From: an uncultured Nitrospira sp.
GTDB taxonomy: Bacteria; Nitrospirota; Nitrospiria; Nitrospirales; Nitrospiraceae
DNA length: 64,000 nt
Assembly: GCA_902500995.1 (NCBI GenBank)
Contig: CABVSR010000004.1
Coordinates: 1-64,000 of the forward strand
Direction of reading: 5' to 3'
Positions within the stretch are counted from its first letter, which is position 1; every line of letters starts with the position of its first letter. Positions 46,760-54,200 of the stretch are shown piece after piece. Both the position numbers and the translations under genes were made by a program. The notes below the pieces were generated by a model. The model was not told the origin of the DNA. It was given only the letters and a program-made list of their open reading frames with translations, and searched no databases.

Positions 46760-47755
46760 TCAGGAGACAGGAACTGGAGGCTTTTCGCCCTTGGTGAGCA
46801 CGGCCAGGCAGGCTAACCCGATGGCAATCCAGACGAATTCCCGAAATCGTCGCAAGAGCGCGAAGGTGATGCCGGTCACCTCACCATATCCGAATGCCGA
46901 GACCAGGAACAGGTTGCCGGCATCCTGCGCGCCCAGGCTGCCGGGAATAAAGAAGGTCCCTCCCTTGATAAAAACAGAGAGCGCCCCGATGGCGATAGCC
47001 GGCAGCACGGCGATGGATTGCCCCATGCAGAGAACCATCACATAGACCTCCAGCGCTTCGGCCAGCCACCCAAGCAGAAACAATCCCGTCGAGAGGAGAA
47101 ACGCCTGTCGCTGGTGGGAATAAAATCCCGCAATCGTGCGATCCAACTCGCGCAACTGCTGCTCGCGCGATTCCAAGAATTGGATGCGCAGACCGATACG
47201 CCGCAACATGTTCAGCATCCACGAAAACATGCCGTGCCGTTGAACGATGACAAAGGCGCCGACCCCGAACAGCAGGAGGCCCACACTGACCAAGCCGGCG
47301 GTGATCGTCTGTCCGGCCGATCCTTCTGCCCCCAATAACCAGAATCCCAACCCGATGCCCGCAAGGATGAACAGAATCTGCGCAACGGTCATGGTGGTTT
47401 TGGCCGTGACCACCGACGCAAGCCCTTCCACGAGGGGCACGCCTTCTCGATTGAGGAGATAGGCCTTCAGCGGTTCGCCGCCTACGTAGGCCGTGGGCGT
47501 GGTCATGTTGACGACTTCGCCGGCCGTACGAATGGCCAGGATACGCCAGAACGGGACGCCATGGGCCCAGGTGCCGAGCGTCACCCGCCAGCCATAGGCT
47601 TCGAGCACATACATGAGGAGCGAGGGAAGAAGAATGAGCACCATGGCGGCGGGCCCCAGTTGGATCACCGCATCGTAAATACGCCCGATGCCGATGTGCC
47701 AGACCAGTGCCGAGAGTGTCAGCGCCCCGAGGACAAAAAGGGCCGCCTTAAGCAC
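46760..47755 (-). CDS. UPF0104 / lysylphosphatidylglycerol synthase-like membrane protein
   Basis: A 331-residue membrane protein with about eight to nine helices of the AglD/YbhN (UPF0104) family. PTAYVGGEPLKAYLLNREGV and IKGGTFFIPGSLGAQDAGNLF are the family signatures. Relatives include the membrane part of MprF and HpnL-like proteins, often involved in moving or modifying lipids. It overlaps the CDP-alcohol transferase gene by eight bases, which suggests flipping or handling of the lipid made by that enzyme. This link is inference. Confidence 0.82.
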   Translation of the reverse strand: MLKAALFVLGALTLSALVWHIGIGRIYDAVIQLGPAAMVLILLPSLLMYVLEAYGWRVTLGTWAHGVPFWRILAIRTAGEVVNMTTPTAYVGGEPLKAYLLNREGVPLVEGLASVVTAKTTMTVAQILFILAGIGLGFWLLGAEGSAGQTITAGLVSVGLLLFGVGAFVIVQRHGMFSWMLNMLRRIGLRIQFLESREQQLRELDRTIAGFYSHQRQAFLLSTGLFLLGWLAEALEVYVMVLCMGQSIAVLPAIAIGALSVFIKGGTFFIPGSLGAQDAGNLFLVSAFGYGEVTGITFALLRRFREFVWIAIGLACLAVLTKGEKPPVPVS

Positions 47756-49202
47756 GGGCCCGTGCCGAGGGTCGAATCACCCACACCATCATCAGCCAGA
47801 AGACGGTTGAGCCGAGCGCGGCCATCCACAGAAACCAGTCCAATTTATCCAGAAAGGCGAACAGAACGACCACCACGGAGAAATCGCGACTCGCCACATT
47901 CTTGAGAATGAAGTCGGACCAGGCCGCCTGCTTCGGCGTATTCCACCCACGCGTGGCGCCGATTTTTTGCGCCTTCGTGACCAGCCAGAACGCCATGGCA
48001 TTGCCGAACACGGCGGCGCCGCCGAGCGCCAAGGGGATCCAGGCTCCGGCCGTACCGGCCTGGCGAACATAGGCGCCGCAGGCAATCCCGGCAAAGATGG
48101 CGATATGCACCACGTTGTCCATGGCGATATCCAGCCAGGCGCCGAAGGGGGATTCGGTGAAGGTGAGGCGCGCCACCTCACCATCACAACAATCGATGAT
48201 CGCGGCGAGTTGGAATAACAGCGCCGCCACAATGCCTGCCGTATAGGTGCCCAGCCCGAATCCGACGGCAGCGAGCAGTCCGACGGCCGTCGCCACCATC
48301 GTGATGGTGTTTGGAGAGCACTTCACCTGGAGAAAGAGTCGCGTCAAGAGACGCGAAAAGGTCCGGTTGAAATACCGGTCGACGAAACCTTCGGCGTCGC
48401 CTTTCAGCGAACGGAACAATGTCCGCTCCGCCTGGCCGGCACTCGCTTGATCCCACACGTCGCGATACCAGAGCCCGGCGTGGGACGCGGCGGCGATCAC
48501 TCGTACCCGTCCTTCCATGGCAGCCCGTTCCAGCCAGCGGCGCATGGGGGTCATCCCGGGCACGTCCGCAACGCCGCTCGTCGAACCCTCAGCCGCCCCG
48601 CTGGGCGGATTCAAAATACTCGCCGGCAACACCACGAGATCGGCCGCAACCTGGTGCCCCTGCTGACCGGGCTGGTTGTGGAATGAAATCAGCCGCCCTT
48701 CCTGCAATGCGACCACCGGATTCCGACGGCCGGAGGCCGGTTCCACTGGGCCTGCTTCACGCGTGACGACGAGCGCTTCGCCGTCGCGCACGGTCTGGCG
48801 CAAATGTTCGATCAAGCCCTTGGAAAACACCGCCTGAACTCCGGCCACGAGACAGAAGCCGCGGACTTCAGCGGCGAGGGATTCCCACGTGCGAGGATCG
48901 TCGAGCGGAAATTCCCGTACCGGCATCCACCGGACCGGAATCGTGACCCGCGCTCCCCGTGCCAGCGCCTGTTTGAGCAACTCTTCATCGGGACCGGCCA
49001 ACACGATCAATTGGCGAATGCCGCCTCGCTGCAAGGTGAGCACGGTGCGTTGAAAGAGGCTCAACCCTCCGATGTGGGTCAATGGTCCGACATCGGCCAA
49101 CCCGCGGCCGGGGCGATCGCCGAACAGCCCGGCGCCGGGAAGAAGGATGGCCGTGCTCAGCCCCTGCAGTTCCGCGCCTCGTTGTAAGGTACTTTCACTC
49201 AT
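47748..49202 (-). CDS. Nucleotidyltransferase-like / CDP-alcohol phosphotransferase fusion
   Basis: A 484-residue two-domain membrane enzyme. Residues 1 to about 235 resemble a nucleotidyltransferase but lack the usual G-x-G-x-R loop (ILLPGAGLFGDRPGRGLADV). Then RYFNRTFSRLLTRLF and SPNTITMVATAVG lead into a CDP-alcohol phosphotransferase with the intact signature D-x2-DG-x2-AR-x8-G-x3-D-x3-D (DCCDGEVAR, then FGAWLDIAMD) and about six helices. The layout matches archaeal inositol-phosphate cytidylyltransferase/DIPP synthase fusions. In this operon the natural donor would be CMP-aminoethylphosphonate. The N-terminal half may be regulatory or inactive. Confidence 0.8.
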   Translation of the reverse strand: MSESTLQRGAELQGLSTAILLPGAGLFGDRPGRGLADVGPLTHIGGLSLFQRTVLTLQRGGIRQLIVLAGPDEELLKQALARGARVTIPVRWMPVREFPLDDPRTWESLAAEVRGFCLVAGVQAVFSKGLIEHLRQTVRDGEALVVTREAGPVEPASGRRNPVVALQEGRLISFHNQPGQQGHQVAADLVVLPASILNPPSGAAEGSTSGVADVPGMTPMRRWLERAAMEGRVRVIAAASHAGLWYRDVWDQASAGQAERTLFRSLKGDAEGFVDRYFNRTFSRLLTRLFLQVKCSPNTITMVATAVGLLAAVGFGLGTYTAGIVAALLFQLAAIIDCCDGEVARLTFTESPFGAWLDIAMDNVVHIAIFAGIACGAYVRQAGTAGAWIPLALGGAAVFGNAMAFWLVTKAQKIGATRGWNTPKQAAWSDFILKNVASRDFSVVVVLFAFLDKLDWFLWMAALGSTVFWLMMVWVIRPSARARA

Positions 49203-49235
49203 CGTAGAACACCTGCTGTGTAAACTCTGGCCTGA

Positions 49236-49955
49236 TTACAGACGCGGCAAAATTTCCCGCTCCGCCTTCGTCACATCTTCAGGAAAATCGATTTCGGTCC
49301 AGGGCAGGCCGCCGATTTTCTCATGCCCGACCTTCACGTCACGGAAATATTGTAACAATCCGTCTTCGTATTCCATGTCCCAGCGGTTCTGGTCGATGTA
49401 CCCCTTCAGTGAGGCGATCACCTGCGGCGTATCCGCCCGGCGCACCCGGAGGAACCCGACTCCTTCGCCGGCGAGATCATACCGGTCAGGCACCTTCTTG
49501 GTCAGGGCAATGACGCGATCGCCCTGTACGACGACCATGCATTCTTCGCCCGTTTGCTTCACCGTGTCGTCCATCAGCAGGCAGTTTTCATAGGGCGACG
49601 CCGCCAGACGCCGAAGGATTTCCCGATGAAACAAGACGTCCGCATCCATGATGACCACATCGTCCGTCAGCGCCAGCCTGGCGATCCATAACGATGAGAT
49701 GCTGCCGCGATGAAACTCCTCGTTGACGAGATACGAGATATCCACGCCATGGCAGTGCGAACCGGCGGCAGCTCTGATCATCTCCTGCTTGTACCCGACC
49801 ACAATGGTGGCATGCCTGATCCTGACCGACGCCAGGGATTCCAGATAACGAGACAGCAAGGTCTGTCCGCCGATCTCGATCAGGCACTTCGGCTTGTGCT
49901 GGGTGACCGGCCAGAGGCGTTTGCCGACCCCTGCCGCAAGGATAATCGCCTTCAT
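49236..49955 (-). CDS. PntC/LicC-like cytidylyltransferase
   Basis: A 239-residue sugar-nucleotidyltransferase fold enzyme. The nucleotide loop KAIILAAGVGKRLWPVT, KPKCLIEIGG, the metal-site VVIMDADVLFH and the C-terminal GLPWTEIDFPEDVTKAE are visible. This is the pattern of LicC-type and PntC-type enzymes that make CDP-choline or CMP-2-aminoethylphosphonate. Its four-base overlap with the PhnW-like transaminase favours 2-aminoethylphosphonate as substrate. Phosphocholine or another headgroup cannot be excluded from sequence. Confidence 0.8.
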   Translation of the reverse strand: MKAIILAAGVGKRLWPVTQHKPKCLIEIGGQTLLSRYLESLASVRIRHATIVVGYKQEMIRAAAGSHCHGVDISYLVNEEFHRGSISSLWIARLALTDDVVIMDADVLFHREILRRLAASPYENCLLMDDTVKQTGEECMVVVQGDRVIALTKKVPDRYDLAGEGVGFLRVRRADTPQVIASLKGYIDQNRWDMEYEDGLLQYFRDVKVGHEKIGGLPWTEIDFPEDVTKAEREILPRL

Positions 49956-51046
49956 GCGCGCGCCGCCGCTCCGGCCAGGACTTCTTCAAATGCGCCCAGG
50001 AATCCGTCGATCTGCGCGTCGGCGAGAGCGCCCATGTTGGCGATGCGGAAAATTTTCGACTCCAGCTGGCCTTGACCGGCATAAATCACATAGCCGCGAT
50101 CTTTGAGTTGATCGTGCAGGGCTGTGTAGGTGAGGCCGGCAGGCAGATGGAAGGCCGTGATCGTATTCGATTGCAGATCCGCGGGCAGATAGGGCTGCAC
50201 GCCCATCCCGGCCATACGTTCGCGAATTCTCGATGCGATCCGCCGATAGCGCTGAAAGCGGTGGGTCAGCCCTTCTTCCAGCAATTCGTCCAAGGCCTCC
50301 TCAAACGCGTAGTACACTTGCACGGCAGGCGTGAAGGGCACGATCCCCCGTCCCTGATCATCGACATAATGGGTCAAGGTCAGATACCAGGACCGCTTCG
50401 GATATTTGCGCATCTGGTCCAGAAACCCCTTGCGCAACAGCACAAACGAGACCCCGGGGAACCCTTGGATGCATTTCCCCGCCGTTCCCGCCACCATATA
50501 GATGTGCGACCCGGCGATGTCGATCAGTTCGCCCCCCAGACCACTCACGGAATCGAGGACAAACACCCTATTGAGACTGTCGACGACCTCGGCAATCTCT
50601 TTCACCGGATTGATCAAGCCGGTGGTCGTCTCGTGGTGCACCATGGAGACCGCATGCACCTCCGGATGCTGGCGCAGGGCCAATCGCAGCCGTTCAGGGT
50701 CAGGCCTGACGTGCCATTCCGATTTGAGTTCGGACACACCGAGCCGCTGCAGGCCGATCATATTGGAGAGGCGTTCGCCGTAGACCCCGTTATTCAGCAC
50801 CAGCATGCGTTTGCCCAGCGGCAGGCAGGACATGACGGCGGATTCCACAGCCGCCGTACCGGAACCGGTCAGGATGACGGCCACATAGTCGGACTCTGCG
50901 CCGGGCACGAAGGCGGTCAGCAACTTCTGCTGGATGCGCAGCAGCATGTCGGAAAACTCGGACTCCCGATGGCAGATGTCCGGACGCAACAACGCCTGCC
51001 GCACCCGCTCGCTCACATTTACCGGACCTGGATTCAGAAGTATCAT
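49952..51046 (-). CDS. PhnW-like 2-aminoethylphosphonate-pyruvate transaminase
   Basis: A 364-residue class V PLP aminotransferase. MILLNPGPVNVSERVRQALL and ICHRESEFSDMLLRIQ are typical of PhnW and close relatives. The GSGTAAVESAV PLP-phosphate segment, HHETTTGLINPVKEI and the lysine segment MVAGTAGKCIQGFPGVSF are also present. In the biosynthetic direction it would aminate phosphonoacetaldehyde to 2-aminoethylphosphonate. GAGG precedes the ATG. It follows the decarboxylase genes and overlaps the cytidylyltransferase gene. Alanine-glyoxylate aminotransferase is the alternative reading. Confidence 0.82.
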   Translation of the reverse strand: MILLNPGPVNVSERVRQALLRPDICHRESEFSDMLLRIQQKLLTAFVPGAESDYVAVILTGSGTAAVESAVMSCLPLGKRMLVLNNGVYGERLSNMIGLQRLGVSELKSEWHVRPDPERLRLALRQHPEVHAVSMVHHETTTGLINPVKEIAEVVDSLNRVFVLDSVSGLGGELIDIAGSHIYMVAGTAGKCIQGFPGVSFVLLRKGFLDQMRKYPKRSWYLTLTHYVDDQGRGIVPFTPAVQVYYAFEEALDELLEEGLTHRFQRYRRIASRIRERMAGMGVQPYLPADLQSNTITAFHLPAGLTYTALHDQLKDRGYVIYAGQGQLESKIFRIANMGALADAQIDGFLGAFEEVLAGAAARA

Positions 51047-51114
51047 GGTTATGCCTCAGGCTGTTGATCGAGATGGTACGGGACAGGCTCGCCGGCGCAT
51101 GCAGAGCGCCGCAG

Positions 51115-51693
51115 CTACTCGATGGCTTTCATGAATCGCGCGGTGATCGCCGGCGGCTCCAGCGCAATCCGCCCGGCGTCTTCGACAAACTCGTTCACCT
51201 TGACCAGCAACATGGCCGGCCCGTCGTTTTTCAACATGTCTTTGAATTCATACACGAGGTCTTCGCGGTCCAACACCCGTTCGACCGCGACATAGCCGGC
51301 CGCCTTTGCCACCTTTTCCAACTGGACGACATTGGAGATCGTCGGCTGATTGCCTGTCGAGCCATAGACCTCATTATCGAAGACGACATGGATAAAATTC
51401 TTCGGCCGCAACGCTCCCACGGTGGCAAGCGTGCCCATACCCATGAGGACATTGCCGTCTCCGTCGAACACAATGACTTTCTTGGAAGGTTTGGAGAGCG
51501 CCACGCCCAGGCCAATGGCGGCGGCATTCCCCATCGAGCCGATCATATAAAAATGCGTCGGCCGGTCCGCAAGCTTCTGGGCTTCCCGCGAAGGAAATCC
51601 GTTGCAGATGATGACCGGCTGATCCGCCAGCAATTCGAGCAGCGCCGCCATCGCCTGCGCCCGGCTCTGCATGGTCCCCTGCTCCGGCCTCAT
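51115..51693 (-). CDS. Phosphonopyruvate decarboxylase, beta (TPP-binding) subunit
   Basis: About 192 residues from ATG 51693, matching the C-terminal TPP domain of phosphonopyruvate and sulfopyruvate decarboxylases. The TPP/Mg motif is FDGDGNVLMGMGTLATVG with the paired Asn segment VFDNEVYGSTGNQPT. MGSMGNAAAIGLGVAL is also typical. Usually both halves are one chain of about 375 residues in Ppd; here they are separate genes, as in archaeal ComDE. It overlaps the alpha subunit by four bases (ATGA). Confidence 0.85.
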   Translation of the reverse strand: MRPEQGTMQSRAQAMAALLELLADQPVIICNGFPSREAQKLADRPTHFYMIGSMGNAAAIGLGVALSKPSKKVIVFDGDGNVLMGMGTLATVGALRPKNFIHVVFDNEVYGSTGNQPTISNVVQLEKVAKAAGYVAVERVLDREDLVYEFKDMLKNDGPAMLLVKVNEFVEDAGRIALEPPAITARFMKAIE

Positions 51694-52187
51694 GGGTGCA
51701 ACCCTTTGATGACGCCCTTCTTGATCAGCAGCGCGACAGGAATCCGCTGCTTCATAAAGGTCTGGGCCGCCCACCGCAGGTCGTCCACCATCGTCTGCTC
51801 CGACAAGGTCCGGTGAGGAATTTTTACGGTGTCGAGCAACTGCGGCATCGTCTCGCCCATCACGAGATGTTCCGGGGCGTCTTTCCCCTCAAAGCCCCTC
51901 CAGGATATCAGCAAGAGACAGGGCTGCCGGTAGATCATATTCAACGAGAGCAAGGTGTTTAACGACGTACCGAGTCCGGAGTTCTGCATCAGCACGGCGG
52001 GGATTTTCCCGGCCATAAAGGCGCCGGCCGCCATGGCGACGGCTTCATCCTCCCGCACGGCGGAGGTGTAGAGCTTGCGCGTGAGCAATTCTTCAATGAT
52101 GCCGCCCAGCAAAGAATCGGGCACGCCGGTGAAGAAGTTGACGCCCAGATTTTCGAGCGCCTGCACGAACACATCACTCTCGACCAT
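51690..52187 (-). CDS. Phosphonopyruvate decarboxylase, alpha (PYR) subunit
   Basis: About 165 residues from ATG 52187 (MVESDVFVQALENLGVNFF), first gene of the operon. GVPDSLLGGIIEEL, AVREDEAVAMAAGAFMAGK (activating Glu) and VLMQNSGLGTSLNTLLSL match the N-terminal half of Ppd. With the beta subunit it would convert phosphonopyruvate to phosphonoacetaldehyde. A start at 52256 is excluded because it lies upstream of the predicted -10 box. GGAGAG precedes 52187. Sulfopyruvate decarboxylase is the main alternative. Confidence 0.85.
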   Translation of the reverse strand: MVESDVFVQALENLGVNFFTGVPDSLLGGIIEELLTRKLYTSAVREDEAVAMAAGAFMAGKIPAVLMQNSGLGTSLNTLLSLNMIYRQPCLLLISWRGFEGKDAPEHLVMGETMPQLLDTVKIPHRTLSEQTMVDDLRWAAQTFMKQRIPVALLIKKGVIKGLHP

Positions 52188-52233
52188 GAACCACACTCTC
52201 CTGCCATCCGACGAACCACCGGACAAGAGGCGC

Positions 52234-52262
52234 ATTATAGCCAAGGGGTCTTCCATTCACAA
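52234..52262 (-). promoter_or_regulatory. Predicted promoter of the phosphonate operon
   Basis: The minus strand has TTGTGA (52257-52262), a 17-base spacer and a perfect TATAAT (52234-52239). Transcription would start near 52227, 40 bases before the alpha-subunit ATG. Confidence 0.65.
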
Positions 52263-52299
52263 CAACGCGGGTCATGGAGTTGCCGGCGCGTGAACGGCC

Positions 52300-52875
52300 A
52301 TGGTAGCGTGCCGGCGAGACCCGCTGAAAGCCATGCTCAACGCCGGTTCAATATGGTCGCTTCTCCGCATGCTGCGGCGCGTCTCCTGTGCCGCCGCGCT
52401 GCTCCTCCTCGCAGCCGGGCCGGTTGCCGCCATCACCATGAGCGATGATCCGAAGGGGTATCACGGTTGGTCCTGGGGCGTTCCCCTCGCCGATATCCCC
52501 GACCTCATGGTCATGCGCGAAAACACGCATACCACCGACTATGAATTCCGCGATCACCCGCCGGTCTATGCCGGGATCCCGGTCGAAAGCCTGCATCTCT
52601 CGACTGTGGACGCGCAGTTTGCGCGCGTCACCATCCGGTACCGCGGCGCGCAGGCTCACAAGCAGATGCTGCAACATCTCGAGCAGACCTATGGGGCGAT
52701 TGAAAAGCTGCCCGGGCAAATGATGCGAGGGCTGAATCAGCAATATACCTGGCGCGGATCGGAGACAGAAATCACCTTGACCTACGAGGCCAACCGGGAT
52801 CGAGGCTTTGTGTTTATCGAAAGCCGCAACCTGGCGCCGCGGTTTCAAGATCGTATGTCGGATACGGCGGAATAG
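52300..52875 (+). CDS. Secreted protein of unknown function, tandem paralogue 1
   Basis: Up to 191 residues; the functional start is probably MLRRVSCAAALLLLAAGPVAA (ATG 52369), which is a clean signal peptide. The mature protein begins with MSDDPKGYHGWSWGVPL and shares a block with the next gene: VESLHLSTVDAQFARVTIRY here against VESMKFSTIEGKFARVMVRY there, followed by PGQM in both. It is probably periplasmic. Family not recognised. It diverges from the phosphonate operon over a 112-base gap. Confidence 0.75.
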   Translation: MVACRRDPLKAMLNAGSIWSLLRMLRRVSCAAALLLLAAGPVAAITMSDDPKGYHGWSWGVPLADIPDLMVMRENTHTTDYEFRDHPPVYAGIPVESLHLSTVDAQFARVTIRYRGAQAHKQMLQHLEQTYGAIEKLPGQMMRGLNQQYTWRGSETEITLTYEANRDRGFVFIESRNLAPRFQDRMSDTAE

Positions 52876-52878
52876 ATT

Positions 52879-53418
52879 ATGCTGCGCGGGCAGGCCTTCC
52901 TTCATCAACGCCGCTGGTTGTGCATCCTCGCCATCGGCATGGCGCTGCTGTCTTCGGTCACCCCGGCGCTGGCCGTCCCCATGCAAAACGACCCGAACGG
53001 GTTTGAAGGCATTCCCTGGGGAGCGGCTTTTACCGAATCGGAGCAGTTCGTAAAGGTGGAAGACGCGGGCCGGGTCCAGACCTATGAACTCGTCTCCACA
53101 CCCCGGACATTAGGACCGGCGACCGTCGAGTCGATGAAGTTCAGCACGATCGAAGGCAAGTTCGCCCGCGTCATGGTCCGGTACACCGGCAAGGAGACCC
53201 ACGACCGCCTGCTGACCTTCCTGCAGCAGCAATTCGGCCCGATCGATCAGACGCCCGGCCAGATGGCCGGCGGGGCAGTCAAATTTTTCAACTGGCAGGG
53301 ACCCGATAGCGCGATCATCCTTCGCTACGACCTCCGGACCAGCCAGGGCGTGGTGTTCTTCGAAAGCGAAGCGTTCCGCGTGAAGCTGAACGAAGGCAAC
53401 TCGCCTTCCGCCCCCTAA
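52879..53418 (+). CDS. Secreted protein of unknown function, tandem paralogue 2
   Basis: A 179-residue protein starting three bases after the previous stop, clearly a tandem duplicate. It has a signal peptide (WLCILAIGMALLSSVTPALA) and mature part MQNDPNGFEGIPWGAAF. Shared features with paralogue 1 are the D-P-x-G-x-x-G-x-x-W-G start, the VES-x2-x-ST block, FARV-x-V/I-RY and the PGQM segment. Both contain alternating strand-like segments ending in VFFES or VFIES. Function unknown. Confidence 0.78.
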   Translation: MLRGQAFLHQRRWLCILAIGMALLSSVTPALAVPMQNDPNGFEGIPWGAAFTESEQFVKVEDAGRVQTYELVSTPRTLGPATVESMKFSTIEGKFARVMVRYTGKETHDRLLTFLQQQFGPIDQTPGQMAGGAVKFFNWQGPDSAIILRYDLRTSQGVVFFESEAFRVKLNEGNSPSAP

Positions 53419-53482
53419 TCAGGCTCTCATTCTCTGCACGCTCTTCCATGGGCCGGCCGCTGGGATGGAATGTGCGCGATTC

Positions 53483-53533
53483 TTGTCATGCTTCGTTCTT
53501 GCGTGATACCTTGAATGGTGAGTAACCACTCAC
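53483..53533 (+). promoter_or_regulatory. Promoter and operator of the tetR-RND operon
   Basis: TTGTCA (53483-53488) and a weak TGATACC -10 region are followed by a palindrome GTGAGT-AACC-ACTCAC (53518-53533) plus an extra ACTCACT direct repeat. It resembles operators of AcrR/TetR repressors and lies around the predicted transcript start, 20 bases before the regulator gene. Confidence 0.6.
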
Positions 53534-53552
53534 TCACTAGACGAAGGATGAC

Positions 53553-54200
53553 GTGAAAGCCGCGACCGCCAACTCCCGCCATGCCGGCCAGGATCGCCAG
53601 GCCAGCCTGATTTCTTCCGCCGCGAACCTGTTCGCCGCCAAGGGGTTCAAGGGCACCACCACCAAGGAAATCGCCAAGGCCGCCGGCGTGAGTGAAGCAC
53701 TGGTATTCAAGTACTTTCCGACCAAACGAGCCCTGTACACCGCCATCCTGGCCGAGAAGGCTCCGCTGAGCGAACTGCTGAACGCGGTGGAAGAATGCGC
53801 GCGCAAGCGTGACGACCACCGGGTCTTTACGCTGATTGCCGGCTACCGCATCCGCCCGGGCGCCGATCCCACGATGTTGCGCCTGCTGCTCTTCAGCGCG
53901 CTGGAAGGCCATGAACTGGCCGACATGTTTTTCGGGAGGCAGCACCGGGTGTTCTACGACTATTTAGCCGGATACATCCGCACCAGGATCGACGAGGGCG
54001 CGTTTCGTCCGATCGATCCGTTGCTGGCAGCGCGCGCCTTCATCGGCATGGTGGTGCACCACCGGCTGCTGCATGAAATTTTCGACGTGCCCCTGCACTG
54101 CCCGCACAAAGAGATTGTCTCGACCTATGTGGGACTCTTCGTGAAAGGCCTCCAGCCTTCCTCTACCGATAAAAAGCGAGGCCTGACTCGTGTCCGGTAA
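53553..54200 (+). CDS. TetR/AcrR family transcriptional regulator
   Basis: A 215-residue repressor. The N-terminal helix-turn-helix is LISSAANLFAAKGFKGTTT then KEIAKAAGVSEALVFKYF with the conserved K-Y-F-x-x-K turn. The C-terminal ligand domain is variable. Start GTG 53553 has AAGGA five bases upstream. It overlaps the membrane fusion protein gene by 11 bases, so it very likely controls its own operon through the palindrome just upstream. Confidence 0.92.
   Translation: MKAATANSRHAGQDRQASLISSAANLFAAKGFKGTTTKEIAKAAGVSEALVFKYFPTKRALYTAILAEKAPLSELLNAVEECARKRDDHRVFTLIAGYRIRPGADPTMLRLLLFSALEGHELADMFFGRQHRVFYDYLAGYIRTRIDEGAFRPIDPLLAARAFIGMVVHHRLLHEIFDVPLHCPHKEIVSTYVGLFVKGLQPSSTDKKRGLTRVR

Noticed and set aside
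46760-52187. Taurine or coenzyme M type sulfonate pathway instead of phosphonate
   Set aside because: The decarboxylase split resembles ComDE, but a cytidylyltransferase and CDP-alcohol phosphotransferase in the same operon have no role in taurine synthesis and fit a phosphonate headgroup.
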